Below are positions 23,166 to 35,640 of a stretch of 64,000 nt of DNA, in pieces. A program made the translations under genes and the position numbers. The notes below the pieces were generated by a model. It made no database searches and was not told where the DNA came from. It was given only the letters and a program-made list of their open reading frames with translations. The stretch covers positions 16,587,203 to 16,651,202 of the forward strand of contig CM031869.1 of NCBI GenBank assembly GCA_018697195.1. Reading direction: 5' to 3'. The DNA comes from Certhia americana (Eukaryota; Chordata; Aves; Passeriformes; Certhiidae). Numbering within the stretch: position 1 is the stretch's first letter; each line of letters starts with the position of its first letter.

Positions 23166-26100
23166 TCTAATCCTAGCCTAACATTAATCCCAGGTATATT
23201 TGGAGGAGGTTTAGAGGCCTGAACACCACTGGTTCTATCTCATGATGTCCTCCTGTTGCACCAAATCACCTGCAGACACAGCCAAGGCTTCTGCTCCATT
23301 TACTGCTGCCAGACGTGAGGTTTAACCCTGCCCCTGACTGATAGCTGTCACTGCAATCAATCTGGGAGCTCAGCCTTAACAAAGTTTTCTGATAAAACCA
23401 CATCAATTTGGTGCTACAAAACAAAATGGTCAGTGAAGATCCATTGCAATGGATTGGTGTACAGGGACAACTCCAGCCTCCACCAAAACTGAATTTCCTG
23501 GTAGAAATGAATTATTTGTAATTTTTTTTAATTTTGAAGTGATTGTCAAGATTTTTTTCATCAGACTTAACTCATGTCTGTGATTTCTATTTTACTAGGT
23601 AACAAGGCAATGAAGAACTGAAGACAGACCTGACCTCTTGCCTCGGTAGCCCTGGCTTTCCTGAGGAGGGCAGTTCCCCTGGGAAGGGCAGGCTGTGCTG
23701 CAGACCCTGGCTCTGAGTTGCACCTTCCCCCTGCCAGAGAGCTGCAGGAGCTGCACCCCTGGATCACTGGAAGGCAAACTACTGCTCTCCCCCTCAGGTC
23801 CATCAGCAACAAACATCTCAAAACAAACCCTTCCTTCGCTGTCTCTCTGTATTTATGAATAGGACATAAGGAACATACCCAGGCATTAAACATTTTGGGT
23901 TGAGTTCATTTCCCCATGACAGCCCTGCTCCTTGGAAATCAACACTGGCATCAAACTGGAGAGACAAAGGAGAGAAGGGCAACCCTTGAGCTACATTTTG
24001 GGGCTGTTACCCGAAGGAACAGGGGGTAACTGTTCCATAATGTCCCTGAAGGTGCAGAAAAAATAACATATTGCAAAATTTGGCCTTATTTTTGCAAATG
24101 CATCTTTTAAAATTACGCATCTGGAATTTAAGTTCTCTTCCAAGTGCTGTGTGTGATTTGCTCTTGCCAGAGAAGCACACCTGGGACTAAGAAGGGGGTT
24201 TAAGTAAGTGCCTTTCCATATGGCCCACTGATAAATGATTCATTCTGCACAGCTTAGCTTTGAAAATAAATTCAGTATCGTTAAGATATTAAGATACCAG
24301 CTTCATATTTCACCTCATAATTGCACTTCACATATCACAAAAAGAGCTGGGCTGTTGTTTTTGCTGCTGCTGTTTGCAGATGCAACCTGCAGAGCTCTGG
24401 GTATTGCATCACAACTCACTCCCTCCTTCCTCCCATTCCAGCACACATTTTCCTCTTCTTCTGAGGGTAATTTTTAGGTGGATCAATACCAACACAACAG
24501 ACAATCATGTAAAGTAGAAATTCAGTATCCTCAGATGAAGAAATAGACAAATACAACTTTTTAGCATAATGCTTAGTTAAACGTGCTGATGGGGTTGGAG
24601 ATCACTTGAAATTAAAACAAGATCTAACAAACCAACACTTTGAGGGGCAGGAAGCCTCACACTTTGTACCCCACCCTTTTGGCACTCCTGGTGCCAACAA
24701 CAACCTTGTACAACTGCTCTTCTCTTTGCTATGCCATGTTCGACACAGCCTCAGCATCTTCATCCTTGCAGATTCTTTGCCCATGGACTTCCAGTGCCCC
24801 ACTGGCACAGGCATCTGGAAGGGTGAAACTGGTCAGAAGATTTCCCAGTCAGTCAGAACATCATCACATTTTCCATTTGACCCCTAAATACAAAGGAATA
24901 CATTCCTCCAGCCCTTACAGGCTGCAGTGCACCTGGCAGTGTGGTGGGTGAGGCTCTGATTTGCTTTTCAAGGGAACCAGAAGGGGAACCAGTAGCCAAA
25001 CAGAAAGTCTCAGGGACAGCAAGCTATATCTCCATCTCCTGGTCCTGATCATCCCAGTCCATCTTTTTAATCCTCACAACAGCCCAGCCCAGGGACAGCA
25101 CACAGTGAGCTGCAGCCCAGGAGAAACAATGCATAGTGATGGCATCACCCACAGATAACACCAACCACCCTGAAGCACACGTGAGTATTGCCAGGGCAGG
25201 GAAGAAGGACAGTACAGCATATTCAAAAGGGCAGTTGTTCTGGTGCTCTCAAGACACCACCTGGACCTTCCCACAGGCAGGTGAGGACCAGCAACAGCCT
25301 CAGATGAAGATGAAGGGACCCTGTGTAAATCAGCCCAGCTCAAGTGACAGCAGTGCATTGAACTGGTTCTCATGGTGAGGGGCTGATGTGCCAGAGGGAA
25401 AAGCAAGGACAGCCCCTGGGAGGTGCCCTGAGCCCCTGCAGTGCACACAGGAGGGTTCTGCTTTCTCAGCAGATTTTGGGGGCCGGGAGAGTACAGTTTC
25501 TGCATGGGAAGGAGAGCCAGGCTTCAAATGCTTCCAAGTCCTCATGGACAGCAATTCCTCCCAAGGGTTGTTTTGTGTTTTTATTTTCTTCAGCCATGAA
25601 TTCTTTTCAGAACCAGTGGAAATATTTCCTTTGGTCCTACCAGACTGCAGCATTTTTACCTGAATACATCTTATGTGAAAAGCACACTCAGAGTCACTGG
25701 GCACAGCGAGGAGCAGAGCTCAGGCTGCACATCTGGAAAAAGTTCCTGCTGGTGAGGCCTGCTGGAGCAGGGAAGGGGCTCCCCAAGGAGCCAGGGGTGA
25801 TCTGACATTGGCAATGCTGTAAAGTGGACAGAGCCCCAAGGGAGCCGTGGCAGGAGCAGGAGCTGTTTGATAGAGGAGATGTTGTCTCCAGCTTTGCTGG
25901 GGGTCACAGAGATGCCCAGGGTATTTTTCCTTGCCTGGTGCACAGGGACGGGCACAGTCCTGCTGAGGATCTTCTGAAGGAAGGTTGAGAGGCAAAAGAT
26001 AGCAAAATGCCTGCCTGGGGCTCAGGAGAGATCTCCCAGGGCACACCTTCAGCTGGCACAAAGGAATGTAAGAAAGAAGATCTATGCCAGCAGTACCCAA

Positions 26101-28269
26101 AAATAGGGCCTTTCTGATCATTATCAAAATCCAGAAATGGTCATGTCATGCCTACTCCAAGAGTTTCCTGTAAACAAAATGCTAAATATTATGTTAATTG
26201 CAAACAAGAGGCCAGGGAAATAAACATATTACAAGTCAAATTATGACCTTGGGTGCTCCTTTCAGGGACAGACAACTGAGAAATATGGCCAGAGCAGAAG
26301 TCTACTTTCAGTTCCAGGTTCAACCTATACAACTTTAGGTACATGATATTCTTTTCCATATAAAAGCAGTCCCAGGTGAGCATTCATAGATGATATATCT
26401 AGAAAAAGGAACAAAAAGGAAAAACCACCAAAAAAAGCCTTGCTCTCTGTTCCAAAAAGCTGTCATGTTTCTTAATTCTATCCATTTAAATTTATTGCTG
26501 CTGAAATTCCCAGGGTCTGCTAAAAAGTAAGGAAAGTAGCAATACAGATGAGTGTTACCAGCAGAGAGGAGGGTTCAGAGAGGAGGGAGGAAAGAAATAG
26601 TGAAAAGGATCAATCATTTTTCAATGGTTACAGCAGTCTTGGGGAAGCATCTTTGTGAAATACCAGTGGTAAAAAGAAAAGTGAAAACAAAGGAAGAAAA
26701 CCCCTGCCCCAGAGGAACGCACCAGGTGGGGGTTCTGTTATTTGTTGTAACAATTGTCTGAATTTGGAAGCATTCGGGATGCTACAAAGCACTGGAAAAG
26801 GTGTTTTTGTCCAGAAAACCCTGCCCTTTATTCCAAGGTGCACACAGAAAGAATCTGAGGAGTGGAAGGCGGTGCCGAAGTGTGCAGCTTCTGTCCCAAG
26901 GCCACCACAGAGGCTCGTGCTCCTGCTTCCCCTGCTCCTTCCAGCTCTGTGCTCCAGCTGGGCCCTCCTGGGTGAGCCTGGGATTCACCTCCACAGCTTC
27001 TATTCATCCTGGCTGGAATCAGCCAAATGGTTCAAACATCAACAGAAGAACTGTGAAAGGACTGAAGATACTTTGAAATAGTTGATAATTTTCAAGAACA
27101 GAGTACTCTTGCAAATACGTAGCTTTCATTTATTAAAAATTCCAGTTGAAAGAAACCAAAAAATTTTTTACAAATATTTGAAGTACTTTAACCCTATTAC
27201 CATCTTTTTTATTTTAGAATAGGAAAATTTGCCAAATGGACATCTTAGATGTATTGAGAGACCAGTAATTTTTGGAAGAGTTACATTAGAAACATCCACC
27301 AGCTCTGCTCTACACTAAGAATTTATGTTACATAAAAAGCCAGATATAGACAAATAACCCAGAGAAGCCCACTCTGCAGAGCTGAGCCCAAATGACCCTG
27401 TTTATTAAATGTACACTGAGAGCAGTGTGTGCCTCCACTGTCTCACTCTGTAGCTTGATTTGCATGGCTTTTCAGCCACAGAGTTCAGTGAGAGCTCTGT
27501 GAAGTGCTCGTTTCTGGATGCTGCAGTTCCAGGAAGAAAGGGGCATCCAAGCAGGTGAGGGAGCAGCAGCACAGCCAGAGGCCCTAGCTGAGCCCTGAGC
27601 TGAGGACATAGCATCCATTTCCAGGAAAGCCATGCTAGCAGGAAATGGGGGGGTGCAAGCAGCTCTTGTGGAGAGCTCTGACACTCTAAGGCAGATGCAT
27701 CTGTATTTTTCCATTGTATGGAAAGCTTTCCCCATGTTTACTGCTTAGGGATTGTTTTTCCCCCTGCTGTTGTCCTGCCAGCACTGACGGCTGGAGCTCT
27801 GCAGTCCATTGGCACAGCAGAATGGACTCTGAGGCCGGACCTGAATCCACTTGTGCACTCTGGCTCTGCTCCGTCCCCAACATCACCAATAATCAGCATT
27901 CCCAGTGCATGGCTGGGAAATGTATGGGGATTCTGGAGCACACTGGGCTGGACCTGCCCTGACACGGATCCTGCTTCCCACAGCCCACTGGGAAAGGAGG
28001 AAGCCCCAAGTGTTCCTCAAGCACTACAAACCTCAGCATCAGGCAGAGCACAAGGGTACTGACCATTTGTTTGGGATCAGGTAATCCCTCTGCTTGGATG
28101 CCAGAGGAAAAAGGAAAGCCTGGCTCCAGGAGGGATTTCCAGGCAGCTGCCTCCCCACACAAGCAGCAATGCCCTGCTGGTCCCCACAAGGGCTGCAGGC
28201 TGGGTACCAAAAGAAGTCTGAGCTACTCTGATGTCAGGCACCAAAGTCTTTTTCCAGTTATTCTGGGAA
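23166..28269. other. Long unique non-coding stretch
   Basis: No gene, RNA gene or mobile element could be recognised in about 5 kb. Many frames of 60-143 codons occur on both strands between 25.0 and 28.2 kb, where base composition is G/C-richer. One frame at 26764-27081 has a Leu-rich, signal-like stretch, but no donor/acceptor context or family resemblance supports it. Confidence 0.5.
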
Positions 28270-28299
28270 TTTAAAAGACAATTTACCTTGTCTTTTAAA
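28270..28299. repeat. Perfect 12-bp inverted repeat (hairpin)
   Basis: Left arm TTTAAAAGACAA (28270-28281) is the exact reverse complement of right arm TTGTCTTTTAAA (28288-28299), with a 6-nt loop. It is A/T-rich, and no T-run of the kind that ends small RNA genes follows it. It could be a cruciform or a remnant of a foldback element. Confidence 0.9.
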
Positions 28300-28637
28300 A
28301 GCTGCAAACAAAAGAGGTTTTTCTTACACAAAGTGTAAAAAAAAAAATGCAGAAATTAATACAACAGTGTCAGGAAGGGGCCAGGCTGCAAGGCCGGTGG
28401 TCCATAGTGGCCCTCAGATATGTAAATCAGTGAAAATCAGAAAGGTATCAGAGCACTAAAGCAAAACCTCATTAATAAAAGTGACAGTAAAACTCCAAGA
28501 CAAGGAAAGCTACCCAAGAGCAAATCTAGTTACATTTGGTAACAGCCTTCACCAGGAGAGCAGCACAGTCCTACTCCTGGAAGTGCTTTATAACCAGACT
28601 CATTAACATTCTTGGGAAGGCCAGGTTAGTAAAATCA
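28300..28637. other. Unique non-coding sequence
   Basis: Holds an A10 run at about 28338-28347 and otherwise nothing recognisable. The last part, just before the CR1 fragment, may contain further diverged CR1 sequence. Confidence 0.4.
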
Positions 28638-28800
28638 TCTCTGGGGTGCTGTATCCAGCTCTGGATGATCAGCACAGCAGGGACAGGAGCTCCTGCAGCT
28701 GAGGAAGGGCTGGGAGCATCTCCGTGCCCAGGACAGGTTGAGGGAGCTGGGGCTGCTCAGCCTGGAGACAAGACACTGAGGGCACCCTGAGGAGAAGAGC
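28638..28800 (+). mobile_element. CR1 LINE internal fragment, sense
   Basis: Words 'CTGGGGTGCTGTATCCAGCT', 'CTCCTGCAGCTGAGGAAGG', 'AGGGAGCTGGGGCTGCTCAG' and 'CCTGGAGACAAGACACTGAG' match the CR1 ORF2 C-terminal coding region in sense ('ctggggtgctgtgtccagttctgg' through 'agctggggctgctcagcctggagaagag'). The ORF is frameshifted and no 3' UTR or octamer tail follows, so this piece lost its 3' end. Confidence 0.82.
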
Positions 28801-31800
28801 CTGGGCTCTGCTCAGAGTCCTCCATGCAGACAGAGACACCCAGGGCTGAGGGCCCCTCTCACCTGGCTCTGCCTGGCCCAGGCCGATTCTGCAGGGTGCA
28901 ACTGAGCCCAGCAGAGTGGGCTCAGATGCTGGTGGCACCTCTGGAAAAGCAGATTTAAGAAGGGGCAAAGCCACCAGACAGGCAGAGAAAAAGGGGGAAA
29001 AAAATTGCCTGTTTTTATGAGCAATAAATTAGTTTTACCCAAGCTGAGTCTGTTCTGCCCATGACAGGAATTGCTCAGGGTCAGCCAACCCCAACCTCTC
29101 CTAGCAAAGGACCCCTATACCCAAACCTGACACCCACTCACAGTCAAACAGCTTCCTCAGCAATGCTGAGTGAGAACATCTTCCTTTTAGCCAAGCATCC
29201 TTCACAGCCTCTTGGAGAAATGGCAAATTCACCAGCAAAAGCCCTCCGGCAGTCCTCCTGAATTATAAGTTGCTGAAACCTTATTTTTTATGATAATAAG
29301 ATGACTTGAAAACACTTCCATATACTAAAAAAAGACAAAAAAAAGTCTTAATACTTTTTTTGTCCTTACAAATTTGACTTACAAATGTAGTTCTGCTTTG
29401 TGCCTTTGGCAGCAGCATTCAACGGCCAAGCGTTTTCAGAAAATTGAAAGTTTTCCTGACCTTTTACTGCAGCAAAAAGTCACCAAGTTCCCCTGTTGTG
29501 TATTTGCATAGGGAGTGCTCTTAAGCCAGCAGCAAAGGAGACTTCAGTAGTTATGGCCAGGACTGTATCCTCAACTAGAGGTGAGTCCTACAGGAGCTCC
29601 TCCAGCCAAATGCTTTAGAACCTGTAGATTCAAATTTTATGAATTTTGCCCTTTTTTTGTATTCCTTATCCTTTTGTTACTAAAGTCACCTTTAAATGGA
29701 ATTGATAAGATAGTGGTGCGGCCAGAAGAGGATTTGGTTATGCAGAGCTGCGTGATAAAATGTCACAATCATCAGCCTCCTGCTACCAACCTCTCTGGAT
29801 AAATCCTGGCTGTGCAGGATGCTGCAGTGCTGCAAGGACTGAGATACAACTTTGAACTGGATTAGTCTGCCCACTAATCTCCCTTACCTGAGAGGTCTCC
29901 TCTTGGTCTTCTCACTCCTGTAGAGACAAGCTGTGGAGCATTAATTTGCTGCAGATTTTGTCATTTATGAACAGCTATTTGCAAGTTTTGTTCATCATTA
30001 GAGCCTGACTCATGTGCTAGGCCAGTCACTTCTAATAATCCCTGTCCTAAACACTCAGCTTTGAAAGAAGAGCCCAGGCCTGTGTGAAGCATTCGCTAGT
30101 GAATGGGGCCATAAATCACCCTGGCTGAGTTCTCCGAAGCAGCTGGGCAGGGAGAACTTTCCGAGCTGGAAATGCTCCCCCACCTTCCTGCAGGCTGTCG
30201 GGCTTTTGATAAACATGAGCAATTAGTACCCTTGCAGACATCATTTTCCTTCTCCTCTGATGGAAACTGGAAACTGGACCTTGGAGGGAGGCTCCAGGAA
30301 GGTGGGCAGGATGCTGGATGGGATAGTGAACACTGCTGCGACTCATCCACGAAGGGCTGTGCTCACACATTCTCTCCCTCAGCCACATCCCCCTGCCCCT
30401 GCAGTGACAGAAGCTCTGACAAGCTCATTTCTGTCTGATGGGAAGGAAAACAAACATTGCAGTGGATAATCAAACAAATGTGGGCTCTTCAGTTCTTGGT
30501 TGGGTACTCCTGCTAACGTCATAAAACATGGGAAGAATGCTCTATAATTAATTCCTCCTCTGGAAATATTTGGTGAGGTTTGGGATGCCCTACAGGAACA
30601 ACACTGAAGTCAGCAGCAGCAGTAAAGGTTGCATGAGTCTGGAACTGAGGGATTTTCCTCAAAGTATGTACCTGGGAGAAGCTGGAGCTAAGATGCTGGA
30701 GGTTGAGCAGGGGAATTTAGTGAGGGATTATAAACACACCTGAGCAAACCTGCATTTCCTCCTGTTTACATCCCTGCAGCCACCTGGGGAAAGCTGTACC
30801 TTCAAAGAGGAGACAGTTTTACACCTCTGCAGCCACTGTCACACACATCTTTCCAATGCAGGGTTCAGCTCCTGCTTTCCTGCTACCTTCCCATCTAATC
30901 TGTTTCCAGCCATGACAGTAGGTGAGCTATTGCCAGGAAAACCACATCGTGGCTTAAGTGATGCTGTGATCACTATAGAGCCTGGACCACAGAGCTCTGG
31001 TGTGTGACTACAGCAGTCACAACAACAGTGTCCAGGGCTGGGCACCCCCAGAGAATGGGATGGACATTCACAGTAATAGTTAAACCAATCACCACCAGAA
31101 AATGCTGGCAAGAAGAGAAAGAAGTCATGAATCCTAATGGGGCACAGGAAGTTGAGTCCGAGGAAACTCTCAGACTGTTCCTGTCTGGATCCCAGCAGGA
31201 TCTGAAGGAGATTCCAGGAGCATGGAAGCACATATTGCCATATTTTGAAATTTCCACACCACCAGAGCTGCATCTCATGAGGGTTCTGTCTTTATTCCAG
31301 ACTGTTAGCTTCCCTTCTCCCCAGCCTACATCATTACACAATTCCTGTATTCATCATTTATTCCCTTCCTCTAATTCATCCTCCAGGTGATGAGAAATGG
31401 GCATTCCCCATCCTTTGCCTTTAATTCTCCTCCAGAATATGGATCCCACCTCACAGCACCTCAGAGGTTCAGCCTGCAAAGCTGTTTGCCCTAGGCAGGT
31501 TGTTGAGGTCCCTCATGGCTATCAGGGACAGGGACAGGGGTCTGGGTGGCAGCCACATCCTACTGATGACAAAACCTACCCCACTGAATGTGGGATGCAT
31601 TATCTGATTTGTTAACTGGGTTTGCGGGGTGAGGTTTTGGTAGCAGAGGGGCTCCAGGGGTGGTTCCTGTGAGGAGCAATCCCAGCTGGCTGCAGGATGG
31701 ACCTGCTGGTGATCAGGGCTGGACCAGTCAGGAGTGATGGGAACACCTCAGGGGAAACATATTTGAATCCACCTTTCTAGACCAGGGCTGGATTACCAGA

Positions 31801-32659
31801 AGGGCATCAGGGTGTACAATGCTGTGGATTGCTCTGCCTCTCCTCTTCCTCCTGAGCCTGCTTTCCTAGGCAAGCCATGCAAAGCCCTGAGCTCCTGCAG
31901 CATGGCAGAGCCTGGGAGAGCACACCCATGCAGAGAAAGGGTTAAAGAGAACAATAAAACACAGCAGGTGCAAGAACACAAGAAAGAAATAAAGCAAAAT
32001 TCCCTCCTTCTGGGAGCAATAGAAATGATTGAGAGTGTGGACTTCTGTAATCTGCAGAAACTGGAGCAACACTGTTGAGTCAAATTAAATGCACAGAGTG
32101 GAAATACCCAAGCCTGACAATCCATCCATGTGATGTGTCTGTGGATAATTTACTGCCACAGTTGGAGTCTGCCTTCGAAGGATTCAGGGGCAGAACGAAC
32201 GTGTGAGACTTGTTTCCCTGCGGGGTATGGACAGGTGTGCATGTCTGGAATCATACTGAGGAGTGAGGAACAGGACAGGGAAGTTTTTGCACTCCCCAAT
32301 CCCTCAGCGTCTGGTTAACAGCTATCTCCACCCTGTCCCTCCAAGCATTGCCTTTGCTGATCAGGAGACAGTGAAAAGTACCAGGGTGAATCCTTGGAAC
32401 GCAGGTGTTTGCTCAGGGCAGGGAGCAGCAGGGAAGCAAGGAAGCCCCTGAAGGGATGTGCCCTCCCTGGGAGCCTTCGATCTCCTGAGTTCCTGTATTC
32501 AGCTGCCAGCACACAGTAGTGCCAGGCCAGAGCCCAGCATTCCTCCTTGTCCTCAGGGAGCCTCAGGTACTGCACACAAACCATTGTGACAAAACCAGGT
32601 TGTGGAAATACACCCAGGAATGCCAGGACCTGGGGCTGTGCCATATGAGGAATACTGAG
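28801..32659. other. Long unique non-coding stretch
   Basis: No gene or repeat recognised. Near 30.84-31.39 kb frames of 122-144 codons are open on both strands; the peptides show no known domain. The block at 29.9-30.1 kb is A/T-rich with little repetition and could be regulatory, but this cannot be judged from one sequence. Confidence 0.45.
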
Positions 32660-32906
32660 CTGGGATGCAGGGCTGGGATACAGACATGGGATATAGGGAT
32701 GGGATGCAGGACTGGGATACAGAGATGGGATACAGGGCTGGGATACAGAGATGGGATACAGGGATGGTATATAAAGATGGGATACAGGGCTGGGATAGAG
32801 GACTGGGATACAGAGATGGGATGCAGGACTGGGATACAGGACTGGGATTCAGGGCTGGGATGTAGGACTGGGACACAGGGATGGGATGCAGGGACAGGAT
32901 ATATGC
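32660..32906. repeat. Minisatellite, 13-bp unit, about 18 copies
   Basis: Units of consensus (C/A)TGGGATACAG(G/A)(G/C/A) follow each other from 32660 to 32893 with a degenerate end to about 32906. Variants include ATGGGATATAGGG, CTGGGATGCAGGA and ATGGTATATAAAG. Two unit types, starting CTGGG and ATGGG, alternate irregularly. As 13 is not a multiple of three, reading frames cycle through all phases every 39 bp, and no stop arises in at least two plus-strand frames. This explains the periodic 13-residue peptides (such as GYRAGIQRWDTGM) on the plus strand and the Ile-Pro-Ser-rich frame of 186 codons on the minus strand; neither is a gene. Confidence 0.95.
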
Positions 32907-35148
32907 TCTGTCCTGCTGCCCATCAGCCCACCATGGTTCAGGGCAGTGTAAAGTAAGTGCAACTTCTGTCCCAGCTGTAAAAGCCTGGAACAACTCAAGA
33001 AAAGAAAATTCACATACACACACTTCTCCAAAGATAGGAGTAAGCACAGCAGCTCTGCCTGGCCCTGCCTTTAGCAGGAGTCTCTGCCAAAGCCCCTGGT
33101 GCAGGTAATCCAAGCAGACAGGTCAGAGCCCAGCACACTTTTTGAAGGAGCCCTTCTCCTCTGCAATGATTTTCCCTGCCACCCATTGGTCTGGACTTTG
33201 CTGTCAGTGTTGGATTTCAGCTTAGAGGTTTGAACTGCAGCTGCTGGCTGGGTTGAGTTCCATGTGATCAGTTCTAGGAACCTTTCAGGGTGAAACACAA
33301 AACTGGGTCATTTTGGTGCATTACTAGCAATACTCTGGCATGACTCCTTGGTGTTCATTAATACCAGGCAAGTTTCAAGTGCCCCAGAGTGATTTATTTT
33401 GTCTAATGGATCAATGCAAAACAAGAATCACAGTTTGTCTCCCTTCTGTAACATACAAAACCCAGATCACAAAACTCCACTGAAAGGGCTTCGTTACCTT
33501 TGTTGCTTCACTGGTGTCAAATGCAAATTGCACCAAGAGCCATGGAGAACCAGGGGATGGGAGGGCAAGGCTGAGCCACAGAGATTTGCAATTCCTTCTG
33601 GAACAGAGAGGCTGCCTTTGGATCCAATTTCCCTGCAATGTGCACATCTCTTCTGCCTCGGTGCTGCACCCCAGGCTGCAGGGAGCAGGGAGGGACTGTG
33701 GCCCAGCCACAGACTTTCAAATTCCTCCAGTTCCCAGTCATTCTTACACCTCCCTTCATGTGATCAATTATTACCCATTTTCAGAGAGATCAGCAGGCCT
33801 GCCTTCCCCTCCTTGGCTGATGACTGAATTTAGTTACCTGCCAGCAACAATCTGCAGTGCTGAGATGCAAAGTATTCCCCGGCTCACTTCCAGCACCCAA
33901 ACATTAAATCATACTCTAGTAGTCATACAGAATGAATTAGGTATCTCAATAGGCTGGGAGTATTTATCCCATAATTTCATGGCCTGACAGTTCTCAGAGA
34001 GCATTTGTTTGATGCTGTTTACTTCAACCTATGGATTTTTGATAGCAAACTGCTCTGCTGCTGTCAGGGGGAGCAGGGCAGAGCAAGGTGGGCATCTGGG
34101 GGGCTTTTGCTTCCAAAAACACCCCCTGGGCAGGGGCTCCAAAATCCTAGTCTGCTCCAAGTGCTCCCCATCCATGCAGCCAGGACATGGGATGTTTATG
34201 CCAAGGAAAGGAAGCTGGAATACAAACTTTTGAAAGAGAAACACAAGCCTAGGGCCCTCCCTCAGATCTCACTAATAAAACTATCTGGAGGGAAAACACA
34301 AATGGATTTTTTTCTGTATTGCTACAGCAAGAAATCACATTGGAACCAAAGCGGCGTCTGATTTTTTCTCTGTCAGTAATACTAAAAAAATCAAATTCTA
34401 CACAGCGAGGCTTCACTGACAAGTTTACAAAGCTCAGGAAAGTCCTTTAAGAGTGTAATTTTGTTTAGCAAAACAAAGCTTCAAAATCCATACCTACAGA
34501 AAGCTAACACAGGAGAATTCAGCTGGCTGGCCTGCACTCAGACATAGCCATTCAGGAAGGGAAAAACACTGTAAAGAATTATTAGTAAAAGTATTTACAG
34601 GAATCTGGAAAATCTGAATATGTACAAAACCATTTCTCCAGACAGGAGCTTCATCTTCTCAGAAAGCAGAGTCACTTCTGTCCCCTGTGCCTCCCCAAGA
34701 GCCTCTTCCCTATCCCTGAGTGGCCACAGGGACAGGACGATTTCAGAGAGACAGGGCTTTGTGTTCTCATGAACAAAAGCTCAGCAGAGTAAGGCACCAT
34801 GTGATTTACATGTGATTTATGTGTCATGTATAATATACAGTGCTCTGTAAGCTGCACTGCACACAGGTTAATTCCACATTCCCACATGGATAAAACCATC
34901 CCATTACAAAAGATGACAATAACTGGCACAGGGAATCACACACACACTTTATCAGATACCGAAGAGCTCAAGCATCCAGGTACTGGAGGACTCCACATCT
35001 CCCAAAGCCTGTCAGAGGATGCTGCTGAAGCCCTCAGCATCAATTAGGATGTAACTAATGACTCGTTTGGGCCATGAAAGGAGCACAGTGGGAGGAGGCT
35101 GTGACCCCAGACCTAACTGAGAGCTGTGTACTGTCCTGCAGAGTGAGG
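32907..35148. other. Unique non-coding sequence
   Basis: No gene or mobile element recognised. Overlapping frames of 80-157 codons on both strands at 33.4-34.0 kb have no family signature. Confidence 0.5.
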
Positions 35149-35640
35149 TGTGGGACTGGTGGCAGCCAAGGACACCTGGATGAACAATGTTTGCTTGGAC
35201 AAGAGCTCTTTGTTGGCCAGTCCATTGAGGGGTTGGGTTTCAGGCCTGAAGAGGTGTCTGGTTACCCTCCCACTCGGAGATAAGGTACCTGAATGTCTTG
35301 TGCAAACACAGTGGGGCCATAGGGAGAACAAGACTTTGTGGAAAAAGGCTCTTGGTTGCACACTGTCAAAGGGGAGAATGTTCTGAGGAAAAACCAAACA
35401 ATTCCCCCTGACTTTTGTTTGCACTGATGGAAAGTGGCAAGGTATAAAAAGGAGCTTTATGGCTTGCCAGAGCATGGCTGGGAGGGAACAGATGGCCAAT
35501 TCATCTCCACCGAGCTTGGCATTTCCAACAAAAGAAACAATATGTGTTTGGCTGCCCTAATTTCTCCCCCAGGTATCCCAGCAGGTGACTGGGATGTCTG
35601 ATGACAAGAATGACTTGACTTGTGCTCCCTAGGAGCACAT
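35149..35640 (+). mobile_element. LTR-like candidate with TATA box
   Basis: A TATA box (GGTATAAAAAGGAGC, TATAAAAA at 35443-35450) sits about 300 bp inside a segment starting TGTGGGACTGG at 35149. This resembles a U3-R arrangement of an avian ERV LTR. No polyadenylation signal at the expected distance, no certain TG...CA ends and no target-site duplication were found. It could instead be an unrelated promoter-like sequence. Confidence 0.3.

Noticed and set aside
26764..27081. Frame with signal-peptide-like stretch LVLLLPLLLPALCSSWALLG
   Set aside because: Leu-rich peptides arise easily from CTG/CTC-rich DNA; overlapping frames exist on both strands and no family resemblance was found.
32553..33113. 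186-codon minus-strand frame with Cys-Ile-Pro-Ser repeats
   Set aside because: An artefact of the 13-bp minisatellite, which reads open on both strands.
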